Source of the DNA: Streptomyces sp. SirexAA-E
GTDB taxonomy: Bacteria > Actinomycetota > Actinomycetes > Streptomycetales > Streptomycetaceae
DNA: 64,000 nucleotides
Direction: 5' to 3'
Assembly (NCBI RefSeq): GCF_000177195.2
Contig: NC_015953.1
Location: forward strand, 1,860,001-1,924,000
A program made the translations under genes and the position numbers. Within the stretch, counting starts at the first letter, position 1. Each line of letters opens with the position of its first letter. Under the pieces are notes generated by a model. The model had not been told where the DNA came from and did no database searches. It saw nothing but the letters and a program-made list of their open reading frames with translations. Shown piece by piece: positions 24,834-34,961 of this stretch.

Positions 24834-25568
24834 TCACGCGGGGCGGCGTGCCCGTCCGCCCGTCGCGACCTGCGCTTTCGGGGCGAGACCCTGCAACAGG
24901 ACCCGGATGACGCGGTCGACGAGATCGTCGGGCAGGGAGGCGTCGGGGCGGTGGAGGGTACGGACGAGCATGGGTCCGAGAAACAGGTCGTCCATCAGCT
25001 CGGTGTCGAGGTCGTCGCGGAGTTCGCCCGCGTCGACCGCCCGCCGCACGGCGGCCAGCATCGCGGCGCGGCGCGGCGCGATGACGGTGCGCTGGTACTC
25101 GGCCCACAGCTTGGGATGGCTCTTCATCTGTACGAACACGTTGTGCAGGAAGACCGAGGAACGCTGGGCGATCCCGCGTGTGCGGATGGACTCCAGCATG
25201 AGGCGCAGGTCGTCGAGGCCCGCGGTGCCGGAGACGACGGGGTCGGTGGGCTCGACGGCACGCAGGACGTCGACGAAGAGCTCCTCCTTGCCGCTCCAGC
25301 GCCGGTAGATGGTGGCCTTGCCGACTCCGGCGGTGCGGGCGATGCGCTCGATGGACAGTCCGGCCAGCGGCTCGCCGGCTTCCAGAAGCTGCACGACGGC
25401 GTCGATGATGGCCCGCTCGGCGGCGGCGCTGCGGGGGCGGCCCCGGCGGGGCTCGGCGTCGTGGCCGTGACCGCAGGGGGGATCCTGCCGGTCGTCCCCG
25501 GGCCGGGCCGGGCCGTGGCCCACGGCCGGGTCCTGGGGCGTGTCCTGTGCCGCCTGCACGTGGGTCAC
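24834..25568 (-). CDS. TetR-family repressor (of the DHA2 exporter)
   Basis: A 244-residue regulator. A disordered N-terminus of about 40 residues precedes the helix-turn-helix LSIERIARTAGVGKATIYRR WSGKEELF, and a ligand-binding C-terminal domain follows. It lies 205 bases downstream of a DHA2 exporter on the same strand. The exporter's promoter carries a 19-base palindrome of TetR type, so it is probably the local repressor. The start at 25568 is uncertain because the long Pro/His-rich N-terminus could be trimmed; no in-frame ATG lies closer to the domain. Confidence 0.82.
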   Translation of the reverse strand: MTHVQAAQDTPQDPAVGHGPARPGDDRQDPPCGHGHDAEPRRGRPRSAAAERAIIDAVVQLLEAGEPLAGLSIERIARTAGVGKATIYRRWSGKEELFVDVLRAVEPTDPVVSGTAGLDDLRLMLESIRTRGIAQRSSVFLHNVFVQMKSHPKLWAEYQRTVIAPRRAAMLAAVRRAVDAGELRDDLDTELMDDLFLGPMLVRTLHRPDASLPDDLVDRVIRVLLQGLAPKAQVATGGRARRPA

Positions 25569-25773
25569 CTCTCGCCGAGCCGTCCGCCGTCACCGCACCG
25601 TTGTCCGTGCCGGTCACCTGTGATTCTCGCCGACCGTCGGCGGCCGGGGCGAACGGCCCCTGGCGGTGCGGGGTCCAGCGGCGTGGCGCAGGTGTCCGGC
25701 ATGCGGGCCGGGGAAACGGGCGCGGCCCCTGCCCGGGCGGTGTCACGCCCCGGGCAGGGGGCCGGCCCCGGTG

Positions 25774-27393
25774 TCACTCGGCCGGCCCGCCCTGCGCCAC
25801 CGGGACGCGATCGGGCTGCCGGGACGCCTCCGGGCCCGCGGGGGCGCTCGCCCTGCCCGGCAGGAAGAGGCCCACCACGACGGCGCCGATCAGCGCGACC
25901 GCCGCCGAACCGAGGGCGGTGACGTGCATGGCCCCGATGAACGCGTCGTTCGCGGCCGCGGCCAGCGGCTTGCCCGCCGGGCCCAGCTTCGCCGCGACGC
26001 CGAGCGTCGCCTCGATGGACTCCCCCGCCACGTCCCGCGCGGCGGCCGGGACACCGTCGAGGTGCTTCTCGATGTCGCCCCGGTAGACCGTGGAGAGCAC
26101 CGAGCCGAGAACGGCGATCCCGAGCGCCCCGCCGACCTGACGGAAGGTGTTGTTGATGGCGGAGCCGGAACCGGCGCGTTCGCGGGGCAGGGCCTGCATC
26201 ACGGCGACGGTGACCGGCGGCATGATGTGCGCCATGCCGGTGCCCTGGACGAAGAAGACCACGCACATCACCCAGACGGGCGTGTCCGCGTCGAAGAGCG
26301 CGAAGGCCGCCAGGCCTCCCGCGACCAGCAGCATGCCCACCGTGCAGACCGCGCGGGCGCCGAAGCGGTCCACGACCAGCCGGGCGCGCGGCGAGAAGAC
26401 CATCTGCGCGACGGCCAGCGGCAGGATCAGCAGACCGGACTGCAGGGCGCTGTAGCCGCGCACGCTCTGGAGGTAGAAGGCGGAGAAGAAGGTGACGCCC
26501 ATCAGCGCGAAGAAGACGAGCGCGATGGCGGCGACGGCGGCGGAGAAGGCCGGCTTGCCGAAGTACGACATGTCGATCGACGGGTGGCTGCTGCGCTTCT
26601 CGTGCCAGACGAAGACCGCCAGCACCACCAGGCCGCCGACGGCCGGGGCGAGCACCGTCACGTCCGTGAAGTCGGCGAGTTCGCCGCCGCGGATGATGCC
26701 GTACACGAGCAGGACCAGGCCGACGATGGACAGGACGACGCCGGGCGGGTCGACCTTGCCGGGCGCGGGGTCCCTGGAGTCCGGTACGAGGACGGCCATG
26801 GCGATCAGCGCGATGACCACCACGGGCACGTTGACCAGGAAGATCGAGCCCCACCAGAAGTGCTCCAGGAGCGCACCGCCGGTGATCGGGCCGATCGCGA
26901 TGCCGAGGCCGACGCTGCCGGCCCAGATGCCGATGGCCTTGGGCTGCTCGTCGCGCTCGAAGACGTTCATCAGGACGGCGAGGGTGGCGGGCATCACGAA
27001 GGCCGCGCCGAGGCCCATCAGGGCCCGCCAGGTGATGAGTTCACCCGGGGACGAGGAGAAGGCGGCCAGGGCGGAGGCGAGGCCGAAGACCAGGATGCCG
27101 CCCAGCAGGACCTTCTTGCGACCGATGCGGTCGCCGAGCAGACCGGCCGTGAAGAGCAGTCCGGCGAAGACGAGCGTGTAGGAGTTGATCGCCCACTCGA
27201 GCTCGCTCTGGGTGGCGCCGATGCCGGTCGGCGCGGGGGTGGCGATCGTCCTGACCGCGACGTTCAGGATCGAGTTGTCCAGAACGACGATGAGCAGGCT
27301 GAACATGAGGACGGCGAGGATCGCCCAGCGTCGGCGGTGGACCGCTTCGGGGACACGGGACGCGACGGCTGGGGAGCCGGACGGTATGGACAT
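25774..27393 (-). CDS. DHA2-family multidrug exporter (14 segments)
   Basis: A 539-residue MFS protein starting [20 protein letters not shown]. It has the DHA2 signature [15 protein letters not shown], motif [17 protein letters not shown], and motif C-like [20 protein letters not shown]. About 14 hydrophobic segments follow, with a long extracytoplasmic loop near residues 430-490. It probably expels antibiotics by proton antiport. ATG 27393 lies just behind a 19-base palindrome (27418-27436). The TetR gene downstream on the same strand is the likely controller. Confidence 0.9.
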   Translation of the reverse strand: MSIPSGSPAVASRVPEAVHRRRWAILAVLMFSLLIVVLDNSILNVAVRTIATPAPTGIGATQSELEWAINSYTLVFAGLLFTAGLLGDRIGRKKVLLGGILVFGLASALAAFSSSPGELITWRALMGLGAAFVMPATLAVLMNVFERDEQPKAIGIWAGSVGLGIAIGPITGGALLEHFWWGSIFLVNVPVVVIALIAMAVLVPDSRDPAPGKVDPPGVVLSIVGLVLLVYGIIRGGELADFTDVTVLAPAVGGLVVLAVFVWHEKRSSHPSIDMSYFGKPAFSAAVAAIALVFFALMGVTFFSAFYLQSVRGYSALQSGLLILPLAVAQMVFSPRARLVVDRFGARAVCTVGMLLVAGGLAAFALFDADTPVWVMCVVFFVQGTGMAHIMPPVTVAVMQALPRERAGSGSAINNTFRQVGGALGIAVLGSVLSTVYRGDIEKHLDGVPAAARDVAGESIEATLGVAAKLGPAGKPLAAAANDAFIGAMHVTALGSAAVALIGAVVVGLFLPGRASAPAGPEASRQPDRVPVAQGGPAE

Positions 27394-27417
27394 GGCCACC
27401 AGCCTAGGCCCTATTCG

Positions 27418-27436
27418 ATACGAGACCGTCTCGTAT
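27418..27436. promoter_or_regulatory. 19-bp perfect palindrome, TetR operator
   Basis: ATACGAGAC-C-GTCTCGTAT lies 25 bases upstream of the exporter's ATG. Symmetry, length and position fit a TetR-family operator, most simply that of the repressor encoded at 24834-25568. Confidence 0.75.
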
Positions 27437-27595
27437 TGGAAAGTCTTTACCAGGGCGCCTTCACCGGACGTACCGGCGGCGGTTGCCGAAAGCTCATGGT
27501 GGGCCCACTTCCCGGGAGCGGCGGCGGGATGCCACCATGGAAGGGATCCGGGGACGCCGTCAGGGCGCCTCGAGATGACGAAGGAGCCGTTGGCC

Positions 27596-28504
27596 ATGTC
27601 GCTTCAGGCTGCGCAGAATCAGGCCGCACCGTCCCCGGCGGGCACCCCGCCCACCACCACGGGACCCACCCCCGGCGCCGGTAAGGCACTGTACGGGGGC
27701 ACGAGCACCCGCCGAGTCACCGTCCACGACGTCACCGCCGCCACCGAGCGCGGCGAGAAGTGGCCCATGCTCACCGCCTACGACGCGATGACCGCGTCCG
27801 TCTTCGACGAGGCCGGCATCCCGGTCATGCTCGTCGGCGACTCCATGGGCAACTGCCATCTCGGCTACGAGACCACCGTGCCCGTCACGATGGACGAGAT
27901 GACCATGCTCTCCGCCGCCGTCGTCCGGGGCACCAAGCGCGCCCTCATCGTCGCGGACCTGCCCTTCGGGGCCTACCAGGAGGGCCCCGTACAGGCCCTG
28001 CGCAACGCCACCCGGCTGGTCAAGGACGCCGGTGTCGGCGCGGTCAAGCTGGAGGGCGGCGAGCGGTCGCACGAGCAGATCCGCCTGCTGGTCGAGGCCG
28101 GCATCCCGGTCATGGGCCACATCGGGCTGACCCCCCAGTCCGTGAACGCGATGGGCTACCGGGTACAGGGCCGCGGCGAGGAGGCCGCCCAGCAGCTGCT
28201 GCGTGACGCGAAGGCGGTGCAGGACGCGGGCGCGTTCGCCGTCGTCCTCGAACTCGTACCGGCCGAGCTGGCCGCCGAGGTGACCCGCACCCTGCACATT
28301 CCGACCGTCGGCATCGGCGCCGGGCCGGACACCGACGCGCAGGTGCTGGTCTGGACCGACATGGCCGGGCTGACCGGCGGCAAGGTGCCGCGCTTCTCCA
28401 AGCAGTACGCCAACCTGCGCCAGGTGCTCGGCGACGCGGCGCGGACGTACGCCGAGGAGGTCGTCGGCGGAACGTTCCCGCAGCCGGAGCACACCTTCCA
28501 CTGA
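27596..28504 (+). CDS. panB: 3-methyl-2-oxobutanoate hydroxymethyltransferase
   Basis: A 302-residue enzyme of pantothenate (coenzyme A) synthesis that transfers a hydroxymethyl group from methylene-tetrahydrofolate to ketoisovalerate. Family motifs are visible: [72 protein letters not shown] and [26 protein letters not shown] (27581-27586) lies nine bases before ATG 27596; the in-frame ATG 27575 has no such site. It is transcribed alone and ends at a strong terminator. Confidence 0.97.
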   Translation: MSLQAAQNQAAPSPAGTPPTTTGPTPGAGKALYGGTSTRRVTVHDVTAATERGEKWPMLTAYDAMTASVFDEAGIPVMLVGDSMGNCHLGYETTVPVTMDEMTMLSAAVVRGTKRALIVADLPFGAYQEGPVQALRNATRLVKDAGVGAVKLEGGERSHEQIRLLVEAGIPVMGHIGLTPQSVNAMGYRVQGRGEEAAQQLLRDAKAVQDAGAFAVVLELVPAELAAEVTRTLHIPTVGIGAGPDTDAQVLVWTDMAGLTGGKVPRFSKQYANLRQVLGDAARTYAEEVVGGTFPQPEHTFH

Positions 28505-28548
28505 GCGACGTCCGCGCCCCGGCGCACAGCTGACCACTGCCGCACCAC

Positions 28549-28585
28549 CGACAGCCCGCCGACTTCCCCCATCGGCGGGCTGTCG
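28549..28585 (+). terminator. Strong panB terminator
   Basis: CGACAGCCCGCCGA (28549-28562) and TCGGCGGGCTGTCG (28572-28585) form a perfect 14-bp stem with a nine-base loop, 44 bases after the stop codon. Confidence 0.88.
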
Positions 28586-28600
28586 CCCGTTTCGGGAGCG

Positions 28601-28652
28601 CGTCGGCCGGGCGTCGGCGGCTGTCGGCGATATGTCGGTGAGATGTCGGTGA
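28601..28652 (+). promoter_or_regulatory. Five phased GTCGG repeats (SARP-type operator) before the ABC exporter
   Basis: Hexamers ending in GTCGG occur at 28601, 28612, 28622, 28633 and 28644, spaced 11, 10, 11 and 11 bases. The last three read TGTCGG, the last two in the longer unit ATGTCGGTGA. SARP regulators bind direct repeats with 11-base phasing whose last copy ends about 8 bases before the -10. Here that places the -10 near 28661 and transcription near ATG 28673. An AfsR/SARP protein is encoded 2 kb downstream. Confidence 0.5.
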
Positions 28653-28672
28653 CGGCTGGTGTCATGGTGGAC

Positions 28673-29683
28673 ATGACGCGAAACGACACGAACCCCAGGA
28701 GCGGCGCCAACGCCGTCGAGGTACGGGGGCTGGTCAAGCACTACGGCGAGACCAAGGCACTGGACGGTGTGGACCTCGACGTCCGCGAGGGCACCGTCCT
28801 CGGCGTGCTCGGCCCCAACGGCGCCGGGAAGACCACCCTCGTACGCTGCCTGTCCACCCTGATCCTGCCCGACGCCGGGCACGCGGTCGTGGCCGGCTAC
28901 GACGTGGTGAAGCAGCCCCGCCAGCTGCGCCGCACCATCGGCCTGACCGGGCAGTACGCCTCGGTCGACGAGAAGCTCTCCGGCTGGGAGAACCTCTACA
29001 TGATCGGGCGGCTGCTCGATCTGTCCCGCAAGAAGGCCCGCTCCCGCGCCGACGAACTGCTGGAGCGCTTCTCGCTCACCGACGCGGCCCGCAAGGCCGC
29101 CATGGACTACTCCGGCGGCATGCGCCGCCGGCTGGACCTGGCCGCATCGATGATCGGCAGCCCGGCCATCCTCTATCTGGACGAGCCGACGACGGGCCTC
29201 GATCCCCGCACCCGCAACGAGGTCTGGGACGAGGTGCAGCGCATGGTCGCGGAGGGGGCGACCGTGCTGCTCACCACCCAGTACATGGAGGAGGCCGAAC
29301 AGCTCGCCAGTGAGCTCACGGTCATCGACCACGGCAGGATCATCGCCCGGGGCGGTGTCGACGAGCTGAAGGCCAAGGTCGGCGGCCGCACCCTGCAGAT
29401 CCGGCCGTCCGACCCGGCCGACCTGGCCGCGATGGCCGAGGCGCTGCGGGAGACCCACCTCGACGGGGTCGCGGGCGCCCAGGCGGTCCCGGACGAGGGC
29501 CTGCTGTACGTACCGATCCTCAGCGACGAGCAGCTGACCGCCGTGATCGGCCTGCTCGCCGCCCGGGGCTTCCCCCTCGCCCACGTCGCCACCGCGCTGC
29601 CCAGCCTGGACGAGGTGTTCCTCGCCATCACGGGCGGCAAGGCCACCGTCACCGACACGATTCCTCAGGAGGTCGCGGCATGA
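28673..29683 (+). CDS. ABC exporter ATP-binding protein, DrrA family
   Basis: A 336-residue ATPase with Walker A GVLGPNGAGKTTLVRCLSTL, ABC signature MDYSGGMRRRLDLAA, Walker B AILYLDEPTTGLDPRT and the daunorubicin-type C-terminal domain. Together with the next gene it forms a DrrAB-type exporter for a drug or lipid. Possible starts are ATG 28643, 28664 and 28673. I prefer 28673 because the protein then begins like its relatives (MTRNDTNPRSGANAVEVRGL) and the phased repeats upstream predict transcription starting there. The stop overlaps the permease ATG. Confidence 0.93.
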   Translation: MTRNDTNPRSGANAVEVRGLVKHYGETKALDGVDLDVREGTVLGVLGPNGAGKTTLVRCLSTLILPDAGHAVVAGYDVVKQPRQLRRTIGLTGQYASVDEKLSGWENLYMIGRLLDLSRKKARSRADELLERFSLTDAARKAAMDYSGGMRRRLDLAASMIGSPAILYLDEPTTGLDPRTRNEVWDEVQRMVAEGATVLLTTQYMEEAEQLASELTVIDHGRIIARGGVDELKAKVGGRTLQIRPSDPADLAAMAEALRETHLDGVAGAQAVPDEGLLYVPILSDEQLTAVIGLLAARGFPLAHVATALPSLDEVFLAITGGKATVTDTIPQEVAA

Positions 29684-30537
29684 GCACGACGACTCTGACG
29701 CCCACCCCCACCGACGAGGCCGTGTCCGCACCGGCCTGGGTCCCCCACGACGAGGGCCGGATCGGGCTGCGGAACAACCTGCGCCACATCGGTGCGCTGG
29801 TCCGGCGCAACCTGCTCCAGATCAAGAAGGATCCGGAGTCGATGTTCGACGCGCTCCTGATGCCGATCGTCTTCACCCTGCTGTTCGTGTACGTCTTCGG
29901 CGGCTCGGTCGGCAGCAGCATGGGCGGCGGCCGGCAGGAGTACCTCAACTACCTGATCCCCGGCCTGATGGCGATGATGGGCATGAACATCGCCATGGCG
30001 GTCGGTTCCGGTGTCAACGACGACTTCCGCAAGGGGGTCATGGACCGGTTCCGCACGATGCCGATAGCCCGCTCCTCGGTGCTCATCGCGAAGATCGTGG
30101 TCGAGCTCGGCCGGATGATGGTCGCCACGCTGATCCTGCTGGCCATGGGCTTCGCGCTCGGCATGGAGCTCCAGGAGTCGGTGCTCGGGCTGATCGGGGC
30201 GATCGCCCTGTCGGCCGCCTTCGGTGCCGCGATCATGTGGATCTTCATCCTGCTCGGACTGAGCATGAAGACGGCCCAGTCGGTCCAGGGGATGGGGATG
30301 CTCGTGATGATGCCGCTCCAGTTCGGATCCTCCATCTTCGCCCCGACGCAGACGATGCCCGGCTGGCTCCGGACGTTCACCGACTACAACCCGCTGTCCA
30401 ACCTGGCCGACTCCGCCCGTGCCCTGATGATGGGCGGCCCGCTCGCCCACTCGGTCTGGGTGACGCTCGGCTGGACCGTGGTCATCACCGCCGTGATGGC
30501 TCCGCTCGCGGTGTCCAAGTTCCGCAAGAAGTCCTGA
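29680..30537 (+). CDS. ABC exporter permease, DrrB family
   Basis: A 285-residue ABC-2 type membrane protein. A cytoplasmic N-terminus ends in LLQIKKDPESMFDALLMPIV, the typical entry of DrrB proteins. Six membrane segments follow, with PGLMAMMGMNIAMAVGSGVN and FRKGVMDRFRTMPIARSSVL between them and SSIFAPTQTMPGWLRTFTDY NPLSNLADSARA near the end. ATG 29680 overlaps the ATPase stop (ATGA). It converges with the AfsR-like gene, leaving only 27 bases. Its cargo is unknown. Confidence 0.93.
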   Translation: MSTTTLTPTPTDEAVSAPAWVPHDEGRIGLRNNLRHIGALVRRNLLQIKKDPESMFDALLMPIVFTLLFVYVFGGSVGSSMGGGRQEYLNYLIPGLMAMMGMNIAMAVGSGVNDDFRKGVMDRFRTMPIARSSVLIAKIVVELGRMMVATLILLAMGFALGMELQESVLGLIGAIALSAAFGAAIMWIFILLGLSMKTAQSVQGMGMLVMMPLQFGSSIFAPTQTMPGWLRTFTDYNPLSNLADSARALMMGGPLAHSVWVTLGWTVVITAVMAPLAVSKFRKKS

Positions 30538-30564
30538 GAGCCTGCCGGGTGGCCTCCGGGGCAC

Positions 30565-33500
30565 TCAGTCCCGGTACGCGTCGACGAGGGCGGTGGCCTC
30601 CTCCTGGGAGAGGCCGCCGCCCTCGGTGTACGCGGCCTCGTAGGCGGCGTCCCCGAGGGCGCCGCGGACCAGCTCCACGGCCGCCGCGTAGTTGGTCCGC
30701 TCCATCGTCGCCGGCACGTGTCCGTCCGGCAGCAGCACCCGTCCGGCGCCCAGCAGCCGCGCCGCGAGGGTGGCCCGGCGCTCCCCGCCGAGCCCGCCCA
30801 GCGCGCGGGCCGCGGTGACCAGGTAGAACGCGTGCATCTGCGGCGCCATCATCTGCGCCAGCCGGTCGTCGGCCCGGTCCAGCGCCTCCCTGATCCGGGG
30901 CAGGGCGTCCGCGTACCGCCCCTCCAAGGTGTCCAGCCAGGCCAGGCCGCCCAGCACGAAGGCCTCGAAGGCGCCCACGGACGTGGACCGGAAATCGTCG
31001 TACAGCACGGCCAGTTGCTCACGCGCCTCGACCGTACGGCCGGACGTGCCCAGCCACTGGGCCAGGAAGAACCGGGCGAACGCCGTCGACTCGTGCCCCG
31101 CGTGCCGCCCCTCGACGAGCACCTCCCGGAAGATCGCCTCGCCCTCCGCGCCGCGACCGAGCTCGGTCAGCGCCGAGGCGAACCGGGTGCGGAGCACCAG
31201 CACCTGGGCCCGGGCGCCGAGCTTCTCCGCGTAGCCGATCGCGGCCTGGTAGTCCTCGGCCGCCCCGGCGTGGTCGCCCGCCTTCTCGTTCGCCTCGCCC
31301 CGCGAGGACAGCGCCTCCGCCGCGCCCCAGTCGTCGCCGAGACGGCCGAAGATCTCCAGGCTCTCGTCGGCGTCCGCGCGGGCCCCGCCCGCCCACTCGG
31401 GCCGGTTGGCCAGCACGTTGGCACGCATCTGGAGCACCGAGGCCAGCTCCCACTCGTGCCCGAGCTCCCGTGCGGCGCGGAGCGTCTCGTCCAGCAGTCC
31501 GCGCGGGTCCTGGACGTCACCGGTGAGCATGACGGCGAAGAACCAGAGCAGCCCCGGGCTACGGCAGGTCTGCGGCTGGCCGGCCCGGTAGGTGGCGGCG
31601 ATGACCCGCAGGCGTCCCAGGCCGGCCTCGCTCCCCCAGACGTCCATCGCGTGGTCCATGCTCGCCATGCTGAGCAGCGCCACCTGGCGCCGTGCCTCCT
31701 GGAGCAGTTCGGGGCCCATCGGCGGCGGCGCGTCGGTGCAGCGTTCGGTGAGCGAGGGCGCCGGTCGGGCGGGTCCGGCGAACGGGTCGGGGCCGAGCGC
31801 GGAGACGGCTTCGGCCCACAGCAGGGCGTCGCTGCGCAGATCCCGCATCTGCCAGTACCAGGCGAGCGAGAGCACCATGCAGAGCGACTCCTGCTCGTCG
31901 CGGGCCGCGACGGCGCGCCGCAGGGCGGTGCGCAGGTTCTCGTACTCCCGCTGGAACAGTTCCAGGGCGGCGAGCTGTCCGGCGCCCCGGAGTCCGGGGT
32001 CGGTGGTACGGGCCAGCTCCCGGAAGAACACGAGGTGCCGGCGTTCGACGGCCTCCCGTTCGTCCGCCTCGTCGAGCCGTTCGGCGGCGTACTCGCCGAC
32101 GGTCTCCAGGAGGCGGTAGCGCATCCGGCCGTCCGCGGCGGGGGCGGCGACGACGAGGGACTTGTCGACCAGCGAGCCGAGCACCCCGGCGATGTCGCCC
32201 CGGTCCTGCGGCCGGACCGCGCAGACCGCCTCGGCGGCGGCGAGGGTGCAGCCGCCGGAGAAGACCGACAGCCGTCGCAGGACGGTGCGTTCGGCCTCGT
32301 CCAGGAGGTCCCAGGACCAGTCGACGACCGCGCGCAGGGTCTGCTGGCGCGGCAGTACGGTGCGGCTGCCGCTGGTCAGCAGGCGGAAGCGGTCGTCGAG
32401 ACGGTCGGCGATCTGGCGCGGGGTGAGCATGCGCAGCCGGGCGGCGGCGAGTTCGATCGCGAGCGGGAGCCCGTCGAGGCGGTGGCAGATCTCGGCGCAG
32501 GCCGCCGCCGTCTCCTCGTCCGCGTCGACCCGGAAGCCGGACACCGCGGCGGCCCCGCGGTCGGCGAGCAGGCGCAGCGCCATCGGGTCGGGCAGCGGGT
32601 CGACCGGCCGGACGAACTCGCCGGGCACGCCGAGGGGTTCGCGGCTGGTCGCGAGGACGGTGAGCCCCGGGCAGCGGGCCAGCAGGTGGTCGGCGAGGGC
32701 GGCGGCGGCCTCGACGAGGTGCTCGCAGTTGTCCAGGAGCAGCAGCATGCGGCGCCCGGAGCAGCGTTCGGTGAGCCGGGCGAGCGGTTCGCCCGCGCCC
32801 CGCTCCGCCGCCCGCAGTTCCTCGGCGCCCGCCCCGCGCAGCACGGTCTCGCGGCCGCCGAGCGCGGTGAGGACGGCCTCCGGTACCGCTTCGGGGTCGT
32901 CGACCGGTGCGAGCTCGGCCAGCCAGACGCCGTCCGGCCAGGCGGCCGGGTCGACGGATTCGGCCGCCTCCTGGGACAGCCGGGTCTTGCCCGCGCCGCC
33001 GGGGCCCAGGAGCGTGACCAGCCGGGCCCGGGACAGGTCCTCGCGCAGGTCCGCGAGGTCCGCGTCCCGTCCGACGAAGCTCGTCAGCCTGGCCCGCAGG
33101 TTGCCCGGCCGTGCGGCGGCAGCGGCCGGGGCGGGGGCCGGGGCGGGAGCGGGGGCCGGGGCGGGCGGGTCCTGGCGCAGCAGTCGCTCGTGCAGGGCAC
33201 GCAGCGCGGGGCCGGGGTCGGTGCCGAGGCGGTCGGCGAACAGGGTGCGCACCTCGTCGTACGCGGCGAGTGCCTGCGCGGTGCGTCCGGCGTCGGCCAG
33301 GGCCTCGATGCGCAGGGCTTGCAGGGGTTCGTCCAGCGGGGCCTCGGCGCACAGCGCGACGAGGTCGGGCAGGGCGTCCTCGGCACGGCCGAGGGCGAGG
33401 ACGGCGCCGGCCCGGGTGCGCCGCGCGTCCAGTCGCCGGGCCTGGACGCGGGCGGCGGTCACGGCGCGGTCCGGCAGGTCGGCGAGGGCGGGGCCGTGCC

Positions 33501-33888
33501 AGAGGGCGAGCGCCTCGTCGAGCAGGGTGAGGGCCTTCGCCGCGTCGCCGTCCTCCAGCGCCCGGGTGCCCTCCCCCGCGAGCCGCTCGAAGCGGTGCAG
33601 GTCGACGGTGTCCGGGTCGGCGGCGAGCCGGTAGCCGTTCTCCACGGATTCGACGGCGTCCCGGCCGAGGGCGCGCCGGAGCCGGCCGACGAGCGCCTGG
33701 AGGGCTCCCGGGGCGTCGGCGGGCGGGTCGCCGTCCCACACCTCGTCGACCAGCACCCCGGCCGGGACCGTGCGCCCCGGATGCAGGGCCAGCACGGTGA
33801 GCAGGGCGCGCAGCCGCGCCCCGCCGAGGGCTGCGGGGGTGCCGTCGTCGCGGTGGGCGCGGGTGGTGCCGAGGATGCCGTAGTGCAC
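30565..33888 (-). CDS. AfsR/SARP-family regulator with NB-ARC and TPR domains
   Basis: An 1107-residue transcription factor. Residues 1-90 form the OmpR-type winged helix (HYGILGTTRAHRDDGTPAAL to GALQALVGRLRRALG), and about 95-240 the bacterial activation domain of SARPs. A Pro/Ala linker is followed by an NB-ARC ATPase with Walker A LVTLLGPGGAGKTRL and the MLLLLDNCEHLVEAA box, then a long TPR-rich C-terminus. This is the AfsR layout: a nucleotide-switched activator of secondary metabolism or stress genes. GTG 33888 is the only start near the domain border. Phased repeats in front of the neighbouring ABC exporter suggest one target. Confidence 0.92.
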   Translation of the reverse strand: MHYGILGTTRAHRDDGTPAALGGARLRALLTVLALHPGRTVPAGVLVDEVWDGDPPADAPGALQALVGRLRRALGRDAVESVENGYRLAADPDTVDLHRFERLAGEGTRALEDGDAAKALTLLDEALALWHGPALADLPDRAVTAARVQARRLDARRTRAGAVLALGRAEDALPDLVALCAEAPLDEPLQALRIEALADAGRTAQALAAYDEVRTLFADRLGTDPGPALRALHERLLRQDPPAPAPAPAPAPAPAAAAARPGNLRARLTSFVGRDADLADLREDLSRARLVTLLGPGGAGKTRLSQEAAESVDPAAWPDGVWLAELAPVDDPEAVPEAVLTALGGRETVLRGAGAEELRAAERGAGEPLARLTERCSGRRMLLLLDNCEHLVEAAAALADHLLARCPGLTVLATSREPLGVPGEFVRPVDPLPDPMALRLLADRGAAAVSGFRVDADEETAAACAEICHRLDGLPLAIELAAARLRMLTPRQIADRLDDRFRLLTSGSRTVLPRQQTLRAVVDWSWDLLDEAERTVLRRLSVFSGGCTLAAAEAVCAVRPQDRGDIAGVLGSLVDKSLVVAAPAADGRMRYRLLETVGEYAAERLDEADEREAVERRHLVFFRELARTTDPGLRGAGQLAALELFQREYENLRTALRRAVAARDEQESLCMVLSLAWYWQMRDLRSDALLWAEAVSALGPDPFAGPARPAPSLTERCTDAPPPMGPELLQEARRQVALLSMASMDHAMDVWGSEAGLGRLRVIAATYRAGQPQTCRSPGLLWFFAVMLTGDVQDPRGLLDETLRAARELGHEWELASVLQMRANVLANRPEWAGGARADADESLEIFGRLGDDWGAAEALSSRGEANEKAGDHAGAAEDYQAAIGYAEKLGARAQVLVLRTRFASALTELGRGAEGEAIFREVLVEGRHAGHESTAFARFFLAQWLGTSGRTVEAREQLAVLYDDFRSTSVGAFEAFVLGGLAWLDTLEGRYADALPRIREALDRADDRLAQMMAPQMHAFYLVTAARALGGLGGERRATLAARLLGAGRVLLPDGHVPATMERTNYAAAVELVRGALGDAAYEAAYTEGGGLSQEEATALVDAYRD

Positions 33889-34118
33889 CCGCCCATTGTG
33901 GTGGACGGGCGCGCGCCCGGTGGCCCCAGGTCGATTCCGCCCTTCTGCCCTTCTGCGGACCCCGGCCCGTGGCGCTCCGGGCGGCGGCGAGGGCCGGGCG
34001 CCGGTGAGCGGGGGTGTGCGGACGCGGTGTGGGCAGGGAGGGGGGACGAGACGTCCGGGCCGTGCCGCCCGTACTGTCGGGACTCGCCGTACGCCGTCCA
34101 CTTCCCAGGAGTCGCACC

Positions 34119-34937
34119 ATGACCACCGCCTTCCGCCGGAACGATCGCAGCGACCGGCGGGTCAGTCCGATCTTCCTCGGGATCGCCGCCGTGATGGCCG
34201 TCGCGGGCTGGGCCGTGTGGACGGGTTTCGCCGAGCAGACCGGTTTCGCGGTCTTCCTCTTCGTCACCTCGGCCTGGATCGTCTCGCTCTGCCTGCACGA
34301 GTACGCGCACGCGCGCACCGCCCTGCACAGCGGGGACGTCTCGATCGGGGCGAAGGGGTACCTCACGCTCAACCCGCTGAAGTACACGCACGCCCTGCTG
34401 AGCATCGTGCTGCCGGTGCTCTTCGTGATCATGGGCGGCATCGGTCTGCCGGGCGGCGCGGTCTACATCGAGCGGGGCGGCATCACCGGGCGGTGGAAGC
34501 ACAGCCTGATCTCGGCCGCCGGGCCGCTGACCAACGTGCTGTTCGCGGTGGTGTGCACGGCGCCGTTCTGGCTGGGCGCGCTGGACGGGGTCCCGCTCGC
34601 CTTCCGGCTGGCGCTGGCGTTCCTGGCGCTGCTCCAGGTGACGGCCGCGATTCTGAACTTCCTGCCGGTGCCGGGGCTGGACGGGTACGGCGTGATCGAG
34701 CCGTGGCTCTCCTACCGGATCCGGCGGCAGGTGGAGCCGTTCGCCCCGTTCGGGCTGATCGCGGTGTTCGGACTGCTGTGGATCCCGGAGGTGAACGGGG
34801 TGTTCTTCGACGCGGTGGACGCGCTGCTGCGGGGGCTGGGCGTCAGCGAGGTCGAGACGTACTGCGGGCTCGACACGTACCGCTTCTGGCAGGAGTGGTT
34901 CGGTGACCAGGACCCGTGGTGTGCGGTGCGGGCCTGA
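34119..34937 (+). CDS. M50-family membrane metalloprotease (site-2 protease type)
   Basis: A 272-residue polytopic membrane protein. The zinc motif HEYAH (in IVSLCLHEYAHARTALHSGD) lies in the second or third membrane segment, and the third ligand motif NFLPVPGLDGYGVIEPWLS lies in a later one. The shortened form without PDZ or CBS domains is common in actinomycetes. It probably cleaves a membrane-bound partner, which is not identifiable here. ATG 34119 has CAGGAG seven to ten bases upstream. Confidence 0.9.
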   Translation: MTTAFRRNDRSDRRVSPIFLGIAAVMAVAGWAVWTGFAEQTGFAVFLFVTSAWIVSLCLHEYAHARTALHSGDVSIGAKGYLTLNPLKYTHALLSIVLPVLFVIMGGIGLPGGAVYIERGGITGRWKHSLISAAGPLTNVLFAVVCTAPFWLGALDGVPLAFRLALAFLALLQVTAAILNFLPVPGLDGYGVIEPWLSYRIRRQVEPFAPFGLIAVFGLLWIPEVNGVFFDAVDALLRGLGVSEVETYCGLDTYRFWQEWFGDQDPWCAVRA

Positions 34938-34961
34938 GCGCCTGCCGGGCGCCTTCGGCGG

